A stretch of DNA of 64,000 bases from assembly GCF_021390645.1 (NCBI RefSeq), contig NZ_JAJEJT010000003.1, positions 310,001 through 374,000 of the forward strand. The letters run 5' to 3'. Shown here one piece after another: positions 1 to 9,053 of the stretch. This DNA is from Paraburkholderia flagellata. Its GTDB lineage: Bacteria; Pseudomonadota; Gammaproteobacteria; Burkholderiales; Burkholderiaceae. The notes under the pieces were generated by a model that was given only the letters and a program-made list of their open reading frames with translations, had not been told where the DNA came from and did not search any database. Numbering within the stretch: position 1 is the stretch's first letter; every line of letters starts with the position of its first letter. Both the position numbers and the translations under genes were made by a program.

Positions 1-1
1 G

Positions 2-403
2 GCCGGCTCCGGCTACTTCGTGAAGCCGACGATGTTCGTCGATATGCCAGCCGAAAGCCCGCTGTGGCGCGAGGAAATCTTCGGCCCCGTGTTGTGCCTG
101 CGCAGTTTCGATACCGAAGACGAAGCTATCGGCGCGGCCAACGATACCGAGTTCGGCCTGGTTGCCACGGTCGTCACGCGCGACGCCGGGCGGGGCAGGC
201 GGGTAGCGGACGAGCTGGAAGCGGGCGTTGTGTGGATCAATGCGCCGCAGGCGATCTTTCCTCAGACCTCGTGGGGCGGCTACAAGCGCAGCAGCATCGG
301 GCGCGAACTGGGTCCGTTCGGGCTCGCAGCCTTCCAGGAAATCAAGCAAGTTCTCGTGCCTGCGGGTTCCCTCGCAGGTCCGGAACGCGGTCATGGCGCA
401 TGA
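2..403 (+). CDS. Aldehyde dehydrogenase, C-terminal part (cut by window edge)
   Basis: The reading frame is open from the window edge to the stop at 401-403, so only about 133 C-terminal residues are seen. The segments PLWREEIFGPVL, AANDTEFGL, WINAP and WGGYKRSSIGRELG are typical of the C-terminal half of NAD(P)-dependent aldehyde dehydrogenases of the betaine/gamma-aminobutyraldehyde group. The catalytic Cys lies upstream, outside the window. It oxidises an aldehyde to an acid; the polyamine-type importer that follows suggests an aminoaldehyde, but that is inference. The last 15 or so residues, after the conserved core, are not family-typical. Confidence 0.9.
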   Translation, partial: AGSGYFVKPTMFVDMPAESPLWREEIFGPVLCLRSFDTEDEAIGAANDTEFGLVATVVTRDAGRGRRVADELEAGVVWINAPQAIFPQTSWGGYKRSSIGRELGPFGLAAFQEIKQVLVPAGSLAGPERGHGA

Positions 404-549
404 GCATTTGTCATGGCGCGCATGCAGAGATTTAGTTTGTTGCGGGTTATTGACGCACGTACAGTTTATTCACACCGCACGTTCGCGTGACTTTTAGTCA
501 TGGCAGGGCGCATCGAAGAGCGGCCATGCGATTCAATCAGGAGACGACC

Positions 550-1647
550 ATGCAGGGGATCAAGCTGGGGAGAAGGCAGGCCATCAAGGCAATTGGCACG
601 GCGCTGGCGGCATCGGCATTGCCCATGCCATTCATCAGTACTGCCAGGGCACAGGAGAAGAGTTACGCGGGCAAGACCCTTCGGTTGCTCACCTGGTCTG
701 ACGATACCGGTGCGGCGGCTCTGCGCAACATTGCCGCCACGTTCAGCCAGAAGACCGGTGCTCAGGTTATTGCCGACCGTGCCGATGGCACGTCGGGCAT
801 GGTCGCGAAGCTCAAGGCTGCGGGCGACCGGCCGACTTACGACGTGATCACGCTTGCCGGGGTTGGCGCTTCGGGTCTCGCCGATGCAGGCCTGCTGATG
901 AAGCCGGACCTGAACAAGCTGCCCAACCTGAAGGACGTCGCGCCGCAATACCGTACAGGCGCCAACGGATTCGGTGTCGGCTACCTGCTGTGGTCGGACG
1001 GGCTCATCTACAACACGTCCACCGTGAAAACCGCGCCGCCGACCTACGAAGCACTTTGGGATCCGAAGTATGCAGGACGCCTGTTCCTGCCGCCGCCCGA
1101 GTGGGCCGAAGCGGTCGATCTGGCGATCATCGCAGCGAAGATGGCGGGCGGCTCCCAGCAGAATATCGATCCGGGTTTCAAAAAGCTCGCCCAGTTGAAG
1201 GACCGCGTGCTGACGCTCGGCGAAAACCCGAACCAGGTCGCCGATCTGTTTCGCACCGGCTCGCTCGATATTGGCGGCATCTATGCGCCGGCATTCTTCC
1301 CGGACCAGATCCGCAAGCCTGAGTACAAGATGGCTGTGACCTACGGCATGAAAGAGGGCTTCGCGACCCAGTTGATGTTTACGGTCATTCCGAAGTCACA
1401 TCCCGGCGATAGCGATCTCATCCACGCTTTCATCAATCATTCTCTCGACGCGGGCGTGCAGGGCCGCATGGCCGCCGACGTGCTCAACGGTCCCGTGAAC
1501 TCCCGCGCCATCATTCCGGCCGAGAGCCGCGCTTTCGTGCCGTCGCCGCAGCAGATCGCCGAGAAGGCCGTGCTTCATGACGACAAAGCGCTCGCCGCGT
1601 TGCAGCCTGTGTGGATCAAGCGTTTTACCGAGATCTTTTCCGCGTGA
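550..1647 (+). CDS. ABC transporter periplasmic substrate-binding protein, spermidine/putrescine (PotD-like) type
   Basis: 365 residues. The start at 550 is preceded by AGGAGA at a good distance; an in-frame ATG at 526 is less well placed. The N-terminus has a twin-Arg (GRRQAIKAIG) stretch and a hydrophobic core ending near ARAQ, so it is probably exported, perhaps by Tat. The mature part (LRLLTWSDD, GTSGMVAKLKA, YLLWSDGLIYN, NGPVNSRA) matches the PotD/AfuA-type extracellular solute-binding family. It is the first gene of a four-gene importer operon; the next gene starts 5 bp after its stop. Substrate is not proven; a polyamine or similar small cation is the usual one. Confidence 0.9.
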   Translation: MQGIKLGRRQAIKAIGTALAASALPMPFISTARAQEKSYAGKTLRLLTWSDDTGAAALRNIAATFSQKTGAQVIADRADGTSGMVAKLKAAGDRPTYDVITLAGVGASGLADAGLLMKPDLNKLPNLKDVAPQYRTGANGFGVGYLLWSDGLIYNTSTVKTAPPTYEALWDPKYAGRLFLPPPEWAEAVDLAIIAAKMAGGSQQNIDPGFKKLAQLKDRVLTLGENPNQVADLFRTGSLDIGGIYAPAFFPDQIRKPEYKMAVTYGMKEGFATQLMFTVIPKSHPGDSDLIHAFINHSLDAGVQGRMAADVLNGPVNSRAIIPAESRAFVPSPQQIAEKAVLHDDKALAALQPVWIKRFTEIFSA

Positions 1648-1652
1648 GCGCC

Positions 1653-2579
1653 ATGTCAGCACTCTCTTCACGCCGAGCGGGCACGCAGGCAACTGCCGGT
1701 GACGCAACCGCGCCGCACAGCACCGCCACGGCACTGCCGCGCGTGCCGCCGTTGCTGCTGCTCGCGCCGATCCTCGCGTTTCTCGCCGTGCTGATCGCGG
1801 CGGCACTCGCGGTTCTGCGCATGAGCTTCGGGGTCCCAGGCAACGAGTGGCATGCCTTCACGCTGCAGAATTACGTGGACCTGGGGGACGCCTACTTCCT
1901 GCGCTCGCTCTGGCTGACCTTGCGGCTTGCCTTCCAGAGCATGATCGTCGCCGTCGTGCTGGCAATTCCCGTGGCGCTTGCGATGGCGCGTACCCAGTCG
2001 CGCACCGCACGACGCTTCCTGCTCGCCGGCGTGCTCCTGCCGCTGCTGGTCAACCTGCTGTTGCAGGGCTATGGGTGGCTCGTGATGCTGGGGCCCGCTG
2101 GACTCGTCAATCACGCGCTCATGAGCGCGGGGCTGATCCAGCGTCCGGTGCTGTGGCTGTATCGCGAGAATGGTGTGCTGCTCGGACTGATACAAACGGC
2201 GTTTCCGCTCGCCGTACTGCCGATTTCCAGCGCAATGCGCGCGGTTTCGCGCTCGTACGAGGAGGTGGCGGCTACCCTCGGCGCGAGCCGCTGGCAGACG
2301 CTGCGCCACGTCATGCTGCCGCTGGCGATGCCTGGCATCGTCTCGGGGGCATTGCTCGTGTTCGCGTATAACGCCAGCGCGTTCGCGGTGCCATTGCTGC
2401 TGGGCGGCCGCCGGGTGCCGATGCTCGCGGTTCTGGTGCACGACCAGGTGGCGCCGCTGCTGAACTGGCCTGCCGCGTCCGCCTCGGGTGTCGTTCTGAT
2501 GGCCGCGACGCTTGCGGTGATGGCGATCTCACAACTGCTGGTGCGCAACCTGCAACGCCACGCGGAGACCCGCTCATGA
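1653..2579 (+). CDS. ABC transporter permease, PotB-like
   Basis: 308 residues from the ATG at 1653. About six membrane segments are visible, beginning with a hydrophobic stretch after the leader (LLLLAPILAFLAVLI). The cytoplasmic EAA loop reads EEVAATLGASRWQTLRHVMLPLAMPGI, the contact site for the ATPase. It belongs to the binding-protein-dependent inner-membrane family (BPD_transp_1) and pairs with the next permease, whose ATG overlaps its stop (ATGA), indicating translational coupling. Confidence 0.92.
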   Translation: MSALSSRRAGTQATAGDATAPHSTATALPRVPPLLLLAPILAFLAVLIAAALAVLRMSFGVPGNEWHAFTLQNYVDLGDAYFLRSLWLTLRLAFQSMIVAVVLAIPVALAMARTQSRTARRFLLAGVLLPLLVNLLLQGYGWLVMLGPAGLVNHALMSAGLIQRPVLWLYRENGVLLGLIQTAFPLAVLPISSAMRAVSRSYEEVAATLGASRWQTLRHVMLPLAMPGIVSGALLVFAYNASAFAVPLLLGGRRVPMLAVLVHDQVAPLLNWPAASASGVVLMAATLAVMAISQLLVRNLQRHAETRS

Positions 2580-3418
2580 ACGCCCTGCGTATCCCCCTGA
2601 CGATGCCCGGCCGGCTCAGCCGCGTGACGGGACTACTGGCGACGATCGTCCTCTTTCTCGCTGCGCTGCCGATCCTGACGATGATCACGATGTCGTTCGG
2701 CAGTTCCGACACGCTCGAATTCCCGCCGCAGAGCTTCGGCTTTCACTGGTATCGGGCAGCATGGCACAGCTTCGTGACGCCCGATGCGAGCGATGTGCTG
2801 TCCATGGGCACCGCGCTGACAACGAGCCTCATCGTCGCCGTTTCGACGATGCTCATCGCCACCGCCGTTTCCGCGCCGGCTGCCTATGCGCTGTCGCGCT
2901 ACCGCTTTCGCGGCAAGGCCGTGATCGAGCAACTGGTTGCGCTGCCGCTCGTGTATCCGCTCGTGATGCTGGGACTTTCGCTGCTGCTCGTATTCAACGT
3001 CCTGCCGGTGGAACTCGGCGTGGGGCGGCTCATCATTGCGCACGTGATCCTTGCGTTGCCGTTCACGGTGAAGAACTGCGCCGCATCGGTTGCGTCGATC
3101 GGACCGGAGTTCGAGGAAGCGGCATGCGTGATGGGCGCGAGCCCGCGGCGTGCGCTCGTCGACGTCGTGCTGCCGCTCATGCGCCCTGGCATTCTCGCCG
3201 GGATGCTGTTCGCGTTCATCATTTCGTTTAACGAGTTCACGGTGACGTTCTTCCTTTACGGCATCAACACGATGACGCTGCCTGTCTGGCTTTACAGCCG
3301 CACGGTTTCGTCGCTCGACCCAACGGTGTTTTCATTCGCGGTCTTCATCGTCCTGATCGACTTTGCCTTGATCTGGCTGCTCGAAAAGCTCGTCGGCGAC
3401 GAAGGCGTGGCGCTTTGA
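2576..3418 (+). CDS. ABC transporter permease, PotC-like
   Basis: 280 residues; the start codon overlaps the previous stop by four bases. Hydrophobic segments at about residues 15-37, 80-105, 115-140, 150-165, 205-225 and 250-270 and an EAA loop (FEEAACVMGASPRRALVDVVLPLMRPGI) identify the second transmembrane subunit of the polyamine-type importer. The run FNEFTVTFFL after the loop is typical of PotC homologues. Confidence 0.92.
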   Translation: MNALRIPLTMPGRLSRVTGLLATIVLFLAALPILTMITMSFGSSDTLEFPPQSFGFHWYRAAWHSFVTPDASDVLSMGTALTTSLIVAVSTMLIATAVSAPAAYALSRYRFRGKAVIEQLVALPLVYPLVMLGLSLLLVFNVLPVELGVGRLIIAHVILALPFTVKNCAASVASIGPEFEEAACVMGASPRRALVDVVLPLMRPGILAGMLFAFIISFNEFTVTFFLYGINTMTLPVWLYSRTVSSLDPTVFSFAVFIVLIDFALIWLLEKLVGDEGVAL

Positions 3419-3459
3419 GCGCCGCTGCTCTCACGGTCCCCGCGCACGAAGGAATTCTC

Positions 3460-4533
3460 ATGACCCATCTGTCATTGCAGGCCATCACCAAGCGTTTTCA
3501 CAACGCGTTCGCGGTCGACCATGTCGATCTCAACGTCCCGGACGGCAAGCTGGTGTGTTTTCTCGGCCCTTCGGGTTGCGGCAAGACGACCCTGCTGCGC
3601 ATCATCGCGGGCCTGGAAACGCCCACGTCCGGTTCGGTGGTGTTCGCGGGCCGCGACCTCACGCACGTACCGGCCAACCGGCGGGACTTCGGCATGGTGT
3701 TTCAGTCGCTCGCGCTGTTCCCGCACATGAGCGTTGCGGAGAATGTCGCCTATCCGCTGCGCTTGCGCGGCGTCGACAAAAGCGCGCAAGCCAGGCGCGT
3801 AGCCGAACTGCTTGAATTGATACAGCTTCCGCATATGGCTAACCGGCCAGTTACGCAGCTTTCCGGCGGCCAACGTCAGCGTGTGGCGATCGCGCGTGCG
3901 ATTGCTTCGTCGCCGAAACTGCTGCTGCTCGACGAGCCGCTCTCGGCGCTCGACGCGAAACTGCGCGAGGCGATGCAGGTCGAGATCCGGTTGCTGCAAC
4001 AGCGACTCGGCATCACGACGATCATGGTCACGCACGACCAGCGCGAGGCAATGACGATGGCGGACGAGATCGTGGTGATGCAGAAAGGGTGCATCGCACA
4101 AGTCGGCAGGCCGCTCGACATTTACCGCGATCCCGTGAATGAATTCGTGGCGGACTTTATCGGCCTCGGCAACATTTTGCCCGTGACGCTCGAAGGCGAC
4201 GACGGGATCACGCTGCCGGGCGGGCAGCGGATCGCTGTGAATGCCGCTATGCGCGTGCCGGAGCGGGCCGGCGATATTCGCCTGCTCATTCGGCCCGAAG
4301 ACGTGTGTGTGCGGGCCGTGTCTGCGAATCCTGGGCCTAACGCCGTCGCCGGCAAGGTGACGTTCGTCCGCGACGTGGGAGCGCAAATCGAAGCGACGAT
4401 CGATTGCGATGGCTTCACGCTCACAGCCGCCACGACGCCACGCGAGACGCCCGACCTCGAAGTGGGGCGTCCTGTGCTTGCCGAGATGCCAGCCCACGCG
4501 TGCAGGCTGATTCCGGCGCACACCGCGCACTGA
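3460..4533 (+). CDS. ABC transporter ATP-binding protein, PotA-like
   Basis: 357 residues from the ATG at 3460, which has GAAGGA just upstream; an upstream TTG overlapping the previous stop is less likely. Walker A GPSGCGKTT is at residues 36-44, the signature LSGGQ at 134-138, and Walker B LLLLDEP with the catalytic Glu at 159. A C-terminal TOBE-type regulatory domain follows from about residue 240 (LIRPEDV). It energises the importer of the three preceding genes and closes the operon. Confidence 0.95.
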   Translation: MTHLSLQAITKRFHNAFAVDHVDLNVPDGKLVCFLGPSGCGKTTLLRIIAGLETPTSGSVVFAGRDLTHVPANRRDFGMVFQSLALFPHMSVAENVAYPLRLRGVDKSAQARRVAELLELIQLPHMANRPVTQLSGGQRQRVAIARAIASSPKLLLLDEPLSALDAKLREAMQVEIRLLQQRLGITTIMVTHDQREAMTMADEIVVMQKGCIAQVGRPLDIYRDPVNEFVADFIGLGNILPVTLEGDDGITLPGGQRIAVNAAMRVPERAGDIRLLIRPEDVCVRAVSANPGPNAVAGKVTFVRDVGAQIEATIDCDGFTLTAATTPRETPDLEVGRPVLAEMPAHACRLIPAHTAH

Positions 4534-4590
4534 AATCTCGCATTGAAATTTTTTACCCCCACAAAAAGCAGTTGGAAGGAGACACCCGTC

Positions 4591-5415
4591 ATGAACACCA
4601 CTATCGTCACCAAGCGTTCCGTGCAGCGCTTTGCGGCTCACGCTATCGCCACTTTCGCGTTCGCCGGCATGGCTAGCCTCAGCGCGTTTGCGCCGCTCGC
4701 GCATGCGGACGCGCTCGACACGATTGCGAAATCGGGCGTCGTGCGTGTCGGCGTATTCGAGGACTATCCGCCGTTTGGATCGATCGGACCGGACATGCAA
4801 CCGCAGGGCTACGACATCGACGTGGCCAATCTGATCGGCAAGGCCTTGAACGCGAAAGTCGAACTCGTGCAGGTGACCGGCGACAACCGCATGGCCTACC
4901 TCGCCGATCACAAGGCAGACATGCTGTTGTCGGTTGGGCAGACGCCCGAGCGTGCGAAGGTGATCGACTTCTCGCAGCCGTATGCGCCGTACTATCTCGC
5001 GGTATTCGGGCCGAAATCGCTTGCGGTGAAGAATGCGGGCGACCTGGCCGGCAAGACGGTGGCCGTGGCGCGCGGCACGCTCGAAGATCTGAGCGTATCC
5101 AAGGTGGCGCCGCCTTCCGCGACGATCAAGCGTTTCGACGATCCGAATGGCGCAATCTCGGCGTTCCTGTCTGGCCAGGCTCAACTGCTCGTCGTTGGCA
5201 ACGATGTTGGCGCGACGATCATGGCCCGTCATCCTGCCAACGATCCTGAGCAGAAATTCTCGTTGTTCAGTTCTCCGGACCACGTTGGTCTGAACAAGAA
5301 CGAACCGCGCCTGATGCAGAAGGTCGACGGCGCCATCGCCGCCGCGAAGAAGGACGGCTCGATGAACGCGATCTCGCTCAAGTGGCTGCGCGCGCCGCTG
5401 CCGGCCAATCTTTGA
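4591..5415 (+). CDS. Polar amino-acid ABC transporter substrate-binding protein
   Basis: 274 residues. The start at 4591 has a strong Shine-Dalgarno (GGAAGGAG, about 4574-4581). A signal peptide runs to ALA/HADA near residue 35. The mature protein is SBP_bac_3: VRVGVFEDYPPFG, GYDIDVANLIGKAL, and DMLLSVGQTPERAKVIDFSQPY, where the Arg of PERAK is the usual ligand for the alpha-carboxylate of an amino acid. It opens a second importer operon with the next three genes. Specificity cannot be read from the sequence; the glutamate/cystine/lysine-arginine type is plausible. Confidence 0.92.
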   Translation: MNTTIVTKRSVQRFAAHAIATFAFAGMASLSAFAPLAHADALDTIAKSGVVRVGVFEDYPPFGSIGPDMQPQGYDIDVANLIGKALNAKVELVQVTGDNRMAYLADHKADMLLSVGQTPERAKVIDFSQPYAPYYLAVFGPKSLAVKNAGDLAGKTVAVARGTLEDLSVSKVAPPSATIKRFDDPNGAISAFLSGQAQLLVVGNDVGATIMARHPANDPEQKFSLFSSPDHVGLNKNEPRLMQKVDGAIAAAKKDGSMNAISLKWLRAPLPANL

Positions 5416-5458
5416 TGCGCTCCGTATTTCGCATACTTGAACAATCGATGGCGCAGCG

Positions 5459-6217
5459 ATGACTTATACATTCGACTTTAGTGACTTCGGTCTGTACACG
5501 GGCATGCTCGCGCGCGGCATGGAGGTGACGCTAGGCCTGACGGCGGTTTCCACCGTGCTAGGCGGCGCGCTTGGGATCGCCGGCGCGAGCCTGGCCGTCG
5601 CGGGGCCGAGGTGGGTGCGAGCGCTGGTTGCGTCCTATGTCGAGCTGATCCGCAATACGCCCTTTCTCGTGCAGCTCTTCTTCGTGTTTTTCGGGCTGCC
5701 GGGACTGGGCGTGCAGATCAACGAGATGCAGGCGGCGGTATTGGCGATGACGGTGAATCTGGGCGCGTACGCGACTGAAATCGTGCGTGCCGGCATCGAC
5801 TCGATTCCACGCGGCCAGCGTCAGGCGGCGATGGCGCTCGGTTTGCAGGGGCGGCAGGTGTTCCGCTTCGTCGTGCTGCCCCAGGCGCTCGCCAACGTGT
5901 TCCCGGCGCTGCTCGGGCAGGTACTGATCGTGATGCTCGGCTCGGCCGTTGTCTCGCAGATTTCCGTGCCTGACCTGACTTATGCAGCCAACTTCATCCA
6001 GTCTCGCAACTTCCGCTCGTTCGAGAGCTACGTGATCATCACCGTGATCTATCTCCTTCTGTCGATCGTGCTGCGGCTACTCATCAACCGGCTTGGTAAA
6101 GGCCTCTTCGCCGGGCGCACGGCGCGCGGCGCCAGCGCTTCTCGCGCGCGCCTGCGTTCGTGGTTGCCAGGTCGCGCCCGCATGGCGGCATCGGGCCTTC
6201 CTAAGGAGCGTTCGTAA
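5459..6217 (+). CDS. Polar amino-acid ABC transporter permease (HisM/GltJ type)
   Basis: 252 residues. The N-terminal ELIRNTPFLVQLFFVFFGLPGLG and EIVRAGIDSIPRGQRQAAMALGL stretches are diagnostic of the His/Glu/Gln/Arg/opine permease family. Its stop TAA overlaps the A of the next gene's ATG, so the two permeases are coupled. The C-terminal 40 residues are Arg/Ala-rich and look like a cytoplasmic tail. Confidence 0.93.
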   Translation: MTYTFDFSDFGLYTGMLARGMEVTLGLTAVSTVLGGALGIAGASLAVAGPRWVRALVASYVELIRNTPFLVQLFFVFFGLPGLGVQINEMQAAVLAMTVNLGAYATEIVRAGIDSIPRGQRQAAMALGLQGRQVFRFVVLPQALANVFPALLGQVLIVMLGSAVVSQISVPDLTYAANFIQSRNFRSFESYVIITVIYLLLSIVLRLLINRLGKGLFAGRTARGASASRARLRSWLPGRARMAASGLPKERS

Positions 6218-6873
6218 TGGTCGAGTTCACTCTCTGGGATATTGCGCGCAACCTGTTGCTCGCCGCGCGCTGGACCGTTCTGCTTTCGCTTTGCGCATTC
6301 GTCGGCGGCGGCGTGGCGGGCCTCGTGCTGCTGGCGATGCGCGTGTCGCCTTTGGCCTGGCTGCGTCGCATCGCGATCCTGTACGTCGAGTTGTTTCAAG
6401 GCACGCCGCTCCTGATGCAGCTCTTTCTCGCGTTCTTCGGGCTGCCGCTCATTGGCATCGAAGTCTCGCCGTGGCTGGCTGCGACGGTGACACTGACTCT
6501 CTATACGAGCGCCTATCTGGCCGACATCTGGCGTGGGTGTGTCGAAGCCGTGCCGCGAGGGCAGTGGAGCGCCGCGGCCAGCCTCGGCATGACATGGCCT
6601 CAGCAGCTACGTTACGTCGTCTGGCCGCAGGCATGGAAGATCGCCGTGCCGCCGACGGTCGGCTTTCTGGTGCAGGTCGTGAAGAGTACGGCGCTCACGT
6701 CGATCATCGGCCTGACCGAGCTGACCAAGACCGGAACCATGATCACCAATGCCGTGTTTCGTCCGTTCCCGATCTACGCAATGGTCGCACTGCTGTACTT
6801 CGCGATGTGCTTTCCGCTCACGTGGTATGCGCGTGCGCTCGAAGGCCGCTACCAGCGCAGCCGTCACCGCTGA
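6217..6873 (+). CDS. Polar amino-acid ABC transporter permease (HisQ/GltK type)
   Basis: 218 residues, overlapping the previous stop. Same family as its neighbour: YVELFQGTPLLMQLFLAFFGLPLIG and DIWRGCVEAVPRGQWSAAASLGM mark the membrane core and the ATPase-contact loop. It forms the heterodimeric channel with the preceding permease. Confidence 0.93.
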   Translation: MVEFTLWDIARNLLLAARWTVLLSLCAFVGGGVAGLVLLAMRVSPLAWLRRIAILYVELFQGTPLLMQLFLAFFGLPLIGIEVSPWLAATVTLTLYTSAYLADIWRGCVEAVPRGQWSAAASLGMTWPQQLRYVVWPQAWKIAVPPTVGFLVQVVKSTALTSIIGLTELTKTGTMITNAVFRPFPIYAMVALLYFAMCFPLTWYARALEGRYQRSRHR

Positions 6874-6912
6874 TCGCTTGAACCTCAACTCATTTCAGAA
6901 GCAGGTTTCGAC

Positions 6913-7638
6913 ATGATTTCCATTAGCAACGTATCGAAGTGGTACGGCCAGTTCCAGGTGCTCACCGAGTGCACGACGGAAGTGAAAAAGGGCGAAGTCG
7001 TCGTGGTGTGCGGTCCGTCTGGATCGGGAAAATCGACGCTCATCAAGACAGTCAATGGCCTCGAACCGATCCAGAGCGGCGAGATCCGGATCAACGGCGA
7101 GTCGGTGGGTGACAAGAGGACCAACCTGTCGAAGCTGCGCTCAAAAGTGGGAATGGTCTTTCAGCACTTCGAACTGTTCCCGCACATGTCGATTACCGAC
7201 AACCTCACGCTCGCACAAGTGAAGGTGCTCGGTCGGCGCAAGGACGAGGCGGCGCAAAAGGCACTGGGGCTGCTGCATCGCGTGGGTTTGCGCGCCCACG
7301 CGGACAAGTATCCGGGCCAACTCTCCGGTGGCCAGCAACAGCGTGTCGCGATCGCCCGTGCGTTGTCGATGGATCCGATCGCGATGCTATTCGACGAGCC
7401 GACTTCCGCACTCGACCCCGAGATGATCAACGAGGTGCTGGACGTGATGGTCGAACTTGCTCAGGAGGGCATGACGATGATGTGCGTGACGCATGAGATG
7501 GGCTTCGCGAGGAAGGTGGCAAACCGCGTAATCTTTATGGACCAGGGCTGTATCGTCGAAGACGATCTCAAAGAGGCGTTCTTTGCGCAGCCGAAGTCCA
7601 GTCGCGCGAAGGATTTCCTTTCGAAGATCCTGCACTAG
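6913..7638 (+). CDS. Polar amino-acid ABC transporter ATP-binding protein (GlnQ/HisP type)
   Basis: 241 residues. Walker [10 protein letters not shown] at residues 34-42, Q-loop [11 protein letters not shown] near 84-92, signature LSGGQ at 137-141, DEPTSALD at 161-168, and the switch His in [16 protein letters not shown]. It completes the amino-acid importer; the LysR gene 32 bp downstream on the same strand may be co-transcribed. Confidence 0.95.
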   Translation: MISISNVSKWYGQFQVLTECTTEVKKGEVVVVCGPSGSGKSTLIKTVNGLEPIQSGEIRINGESVGDKRTNLSKLRSKVGMVFQHFELFPHMSITDNLTLAQVKVLGRRKDEAAQKALGLLHRVGLRAHADKYPGQLSGGQQQRVAIARALSMDPIAMLFDEPTSALDPEMINEVLDVMVELAQEGMTMMCVTHEMGFARKVANRVIFMDQGCIVEDDLKEAFFAQPKSSRAKDFLSKILH

Positions 7639-7670
7639 CACGCAAGCGTCAAACCGGACATCCGAACGCC

Positions 7671-8579
7671 ATGAGACGTCTTCCTCCGCTCAACGCACTT
7701 CAGGTATTTGAAGTGGTTGCCCGCCATCGCAGCTTCACGCGCGCTGCGGAACATCTGTGTATCACGCAGGGGGCGGTAAGCCGGCAGGTCCTCAGCCTGG
7801 AGGACTACTACAAGTTTCCCCTCTTCATAAGAGGCAAGAAGGGGCTGACCTTGACGGCCGATGGCGAGATGCTGCTACCCGTCGTGAGGGAGGGACTCGC
7901 GCGTATCGAAGACATCTCGCTGCGCCTGACGCGGCAGCGCACGGATCTCGCCATGAAGGTGCCGACCTGCATCATGCGCTGGATGTTGCCGAAAATCACG
8001 CGGTTTCAGGGAGAGCACCCCGACTTGCTGGTGCAGATCACGACAACCTGGCAGCATGACGTCGACTTTCAGGTCGAGCCGTTCGATGCCGCGATCATTT
8101 ACGGTTCATCGCCGGGCGTCGATGTTCACGCGGTGCCGCTCTTCGATGAGCAGATTACGCCCGTCTGCGCGCCGGAGCTGCTGAACAGCAAGCCGCTCGC
8201 GCAGTTTGCCGATCTCTCGCATTTCACGCTGCTCCATCCGACGCGAGACCATCGGGACTGGAAACAATGGCTCGGCGAGGTCGGCGCGACGCAGGTGGAC
8301 GCGAACATCGGACCGAGTTTCGAAACACTCGATCTGGCGACAAACGCGGCGATGCAGGGCTTCGGTATCGCCATCGGCGATCGGACGCTGGTTGATGACG
8401 ACCTCGCGGCGAGGCGCCTTGTCATGCCGTTCGACAAGGTGATCGAAACGGGGGCTCGCTATTACTTTGTCTATCCCGAGTGCGTGGCACATCAACCCAA
8501 AGTGAAGCTCTTCAGCGAGTGGATCGCACTAAATCGCCAACAAGAGCGGATGATTGCGCCGGTAGCGCAGACCCGCTGA
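7671..8579 (+). CDS. LysR-family transcriptional regulator, GcvA-like
   Basis: 302 residues. The winged helix-turn-helix is N-terminal (LPPLNALQVFEVVARHRSFTRAAEHL, then ITQGAVSRQV), a form characteristic of the GcvA subgroup; an effector-binding domain follows from about residue 90. It lies immediately downstream of the amino-acid importer, in the same direction, and is the natural candidate to control it. The effector is unknown. Confidence 0.9.
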   Translation: MRRLPPLNALQVFEVVARHRSFTRAAEHLCITQGAVSRQVLSLEDYYKFPLFIRGKKGLTLTADGEMLLPVVREGLARIEDISLRLTRQRTDLAMKVPTCIMRWMLPKITRFQGEHPDLLVQITTTWQHDVDFQVEPFDAAIIYGSSPGVDVHAVPLFDEQITPVCAPELLNSKPLAQFADLSHFTLLHPTRDHRDWKQWLGEVGATQVDANIGPSFETLDLATNAAMQGFGIAIGDRTLVDDDLAARRLVMPFDKVIETGARYYFVYPECVAHQPKVKLFSEWIALNRQQERMIAPVAQTR

Positions 8580-9053
8580 AATGGTCGTGCCGTGCACGCT
8601 TCACCCGACAATGACTGTAAGTTGCAGCGATGCGACCCTCGAGCTTGCGCAGGGAATGTCTCAATCTGGCGTCACGCTGCTCGGGGGCGTGAACGGGTAC
8701 AGCCGGCGCTCAGTGGCGCGATGCTCGCTCACCAAAGCGCGGGACTTCCGATCGCGGTTCGATCTCCGCCGGCTGACCAGGTTGACGCCGTTCGGAAGCT
8801 TCGCGGTCGAGGCGCCTGCTGTCCATGGTCGTTCGCCGCTCCCTGGTGAGCACTCGGTGTAGCCTGGACTTGATCATGGTCCTTCTCCTTTTCGTTCGCG
8901 TGGACAAGGTCAGGGTACAGGCACAAACCACTGGAGCGCAATCCCTTTAAGGCGTCGCTACTGCCTCTGTTGCTCAAGCGACCTGTGCGGCAAGAGGGAT
9001 TGTTTCGATACCGCGCCCAAGCGTGACGTTATGCCGTAAAGCAGAAGACAGAC
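8580..9053. other. Intergenic region between convergent LysR and porin genes
   Basis: 474 bp without a recognisable family. Apart from one short minus-strand frame with a strong ribosome-binding site (separate entry) I see only weak, non-conserved frames and no clear rho-independent terminator. Confidence 0.5.
8710..8877 (-). CDS. Possible small protein, 55 residues, no known family
   Basis: An ATG at 8877 (minus strand) is preceded by AAGGAG seven bases upstream, close to an ideal ribosome-binding site. The frame runs 55 codons to TGA. The product is highly charged (MIKSRLHRVLTRERRTT at the start, many Arg and Glu later) with no signal peptide or membrane segment. I recognise no homologue. 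The strong start signal argues for a real gene; low complexity and lack of context argue against. Confidence 0.3.
   Translation of the reverse strand: MIKSRLHRVLTRERRTTMDSRRLDREASERRQPGQPAEIEPRSEVPRFGERASRH

Noticed and set aside
3472..5283. A 603-codon minus frame over the PotA-like and SBP genes
   Set aside because: Overlaps two well-supported genes and has shadow composition.
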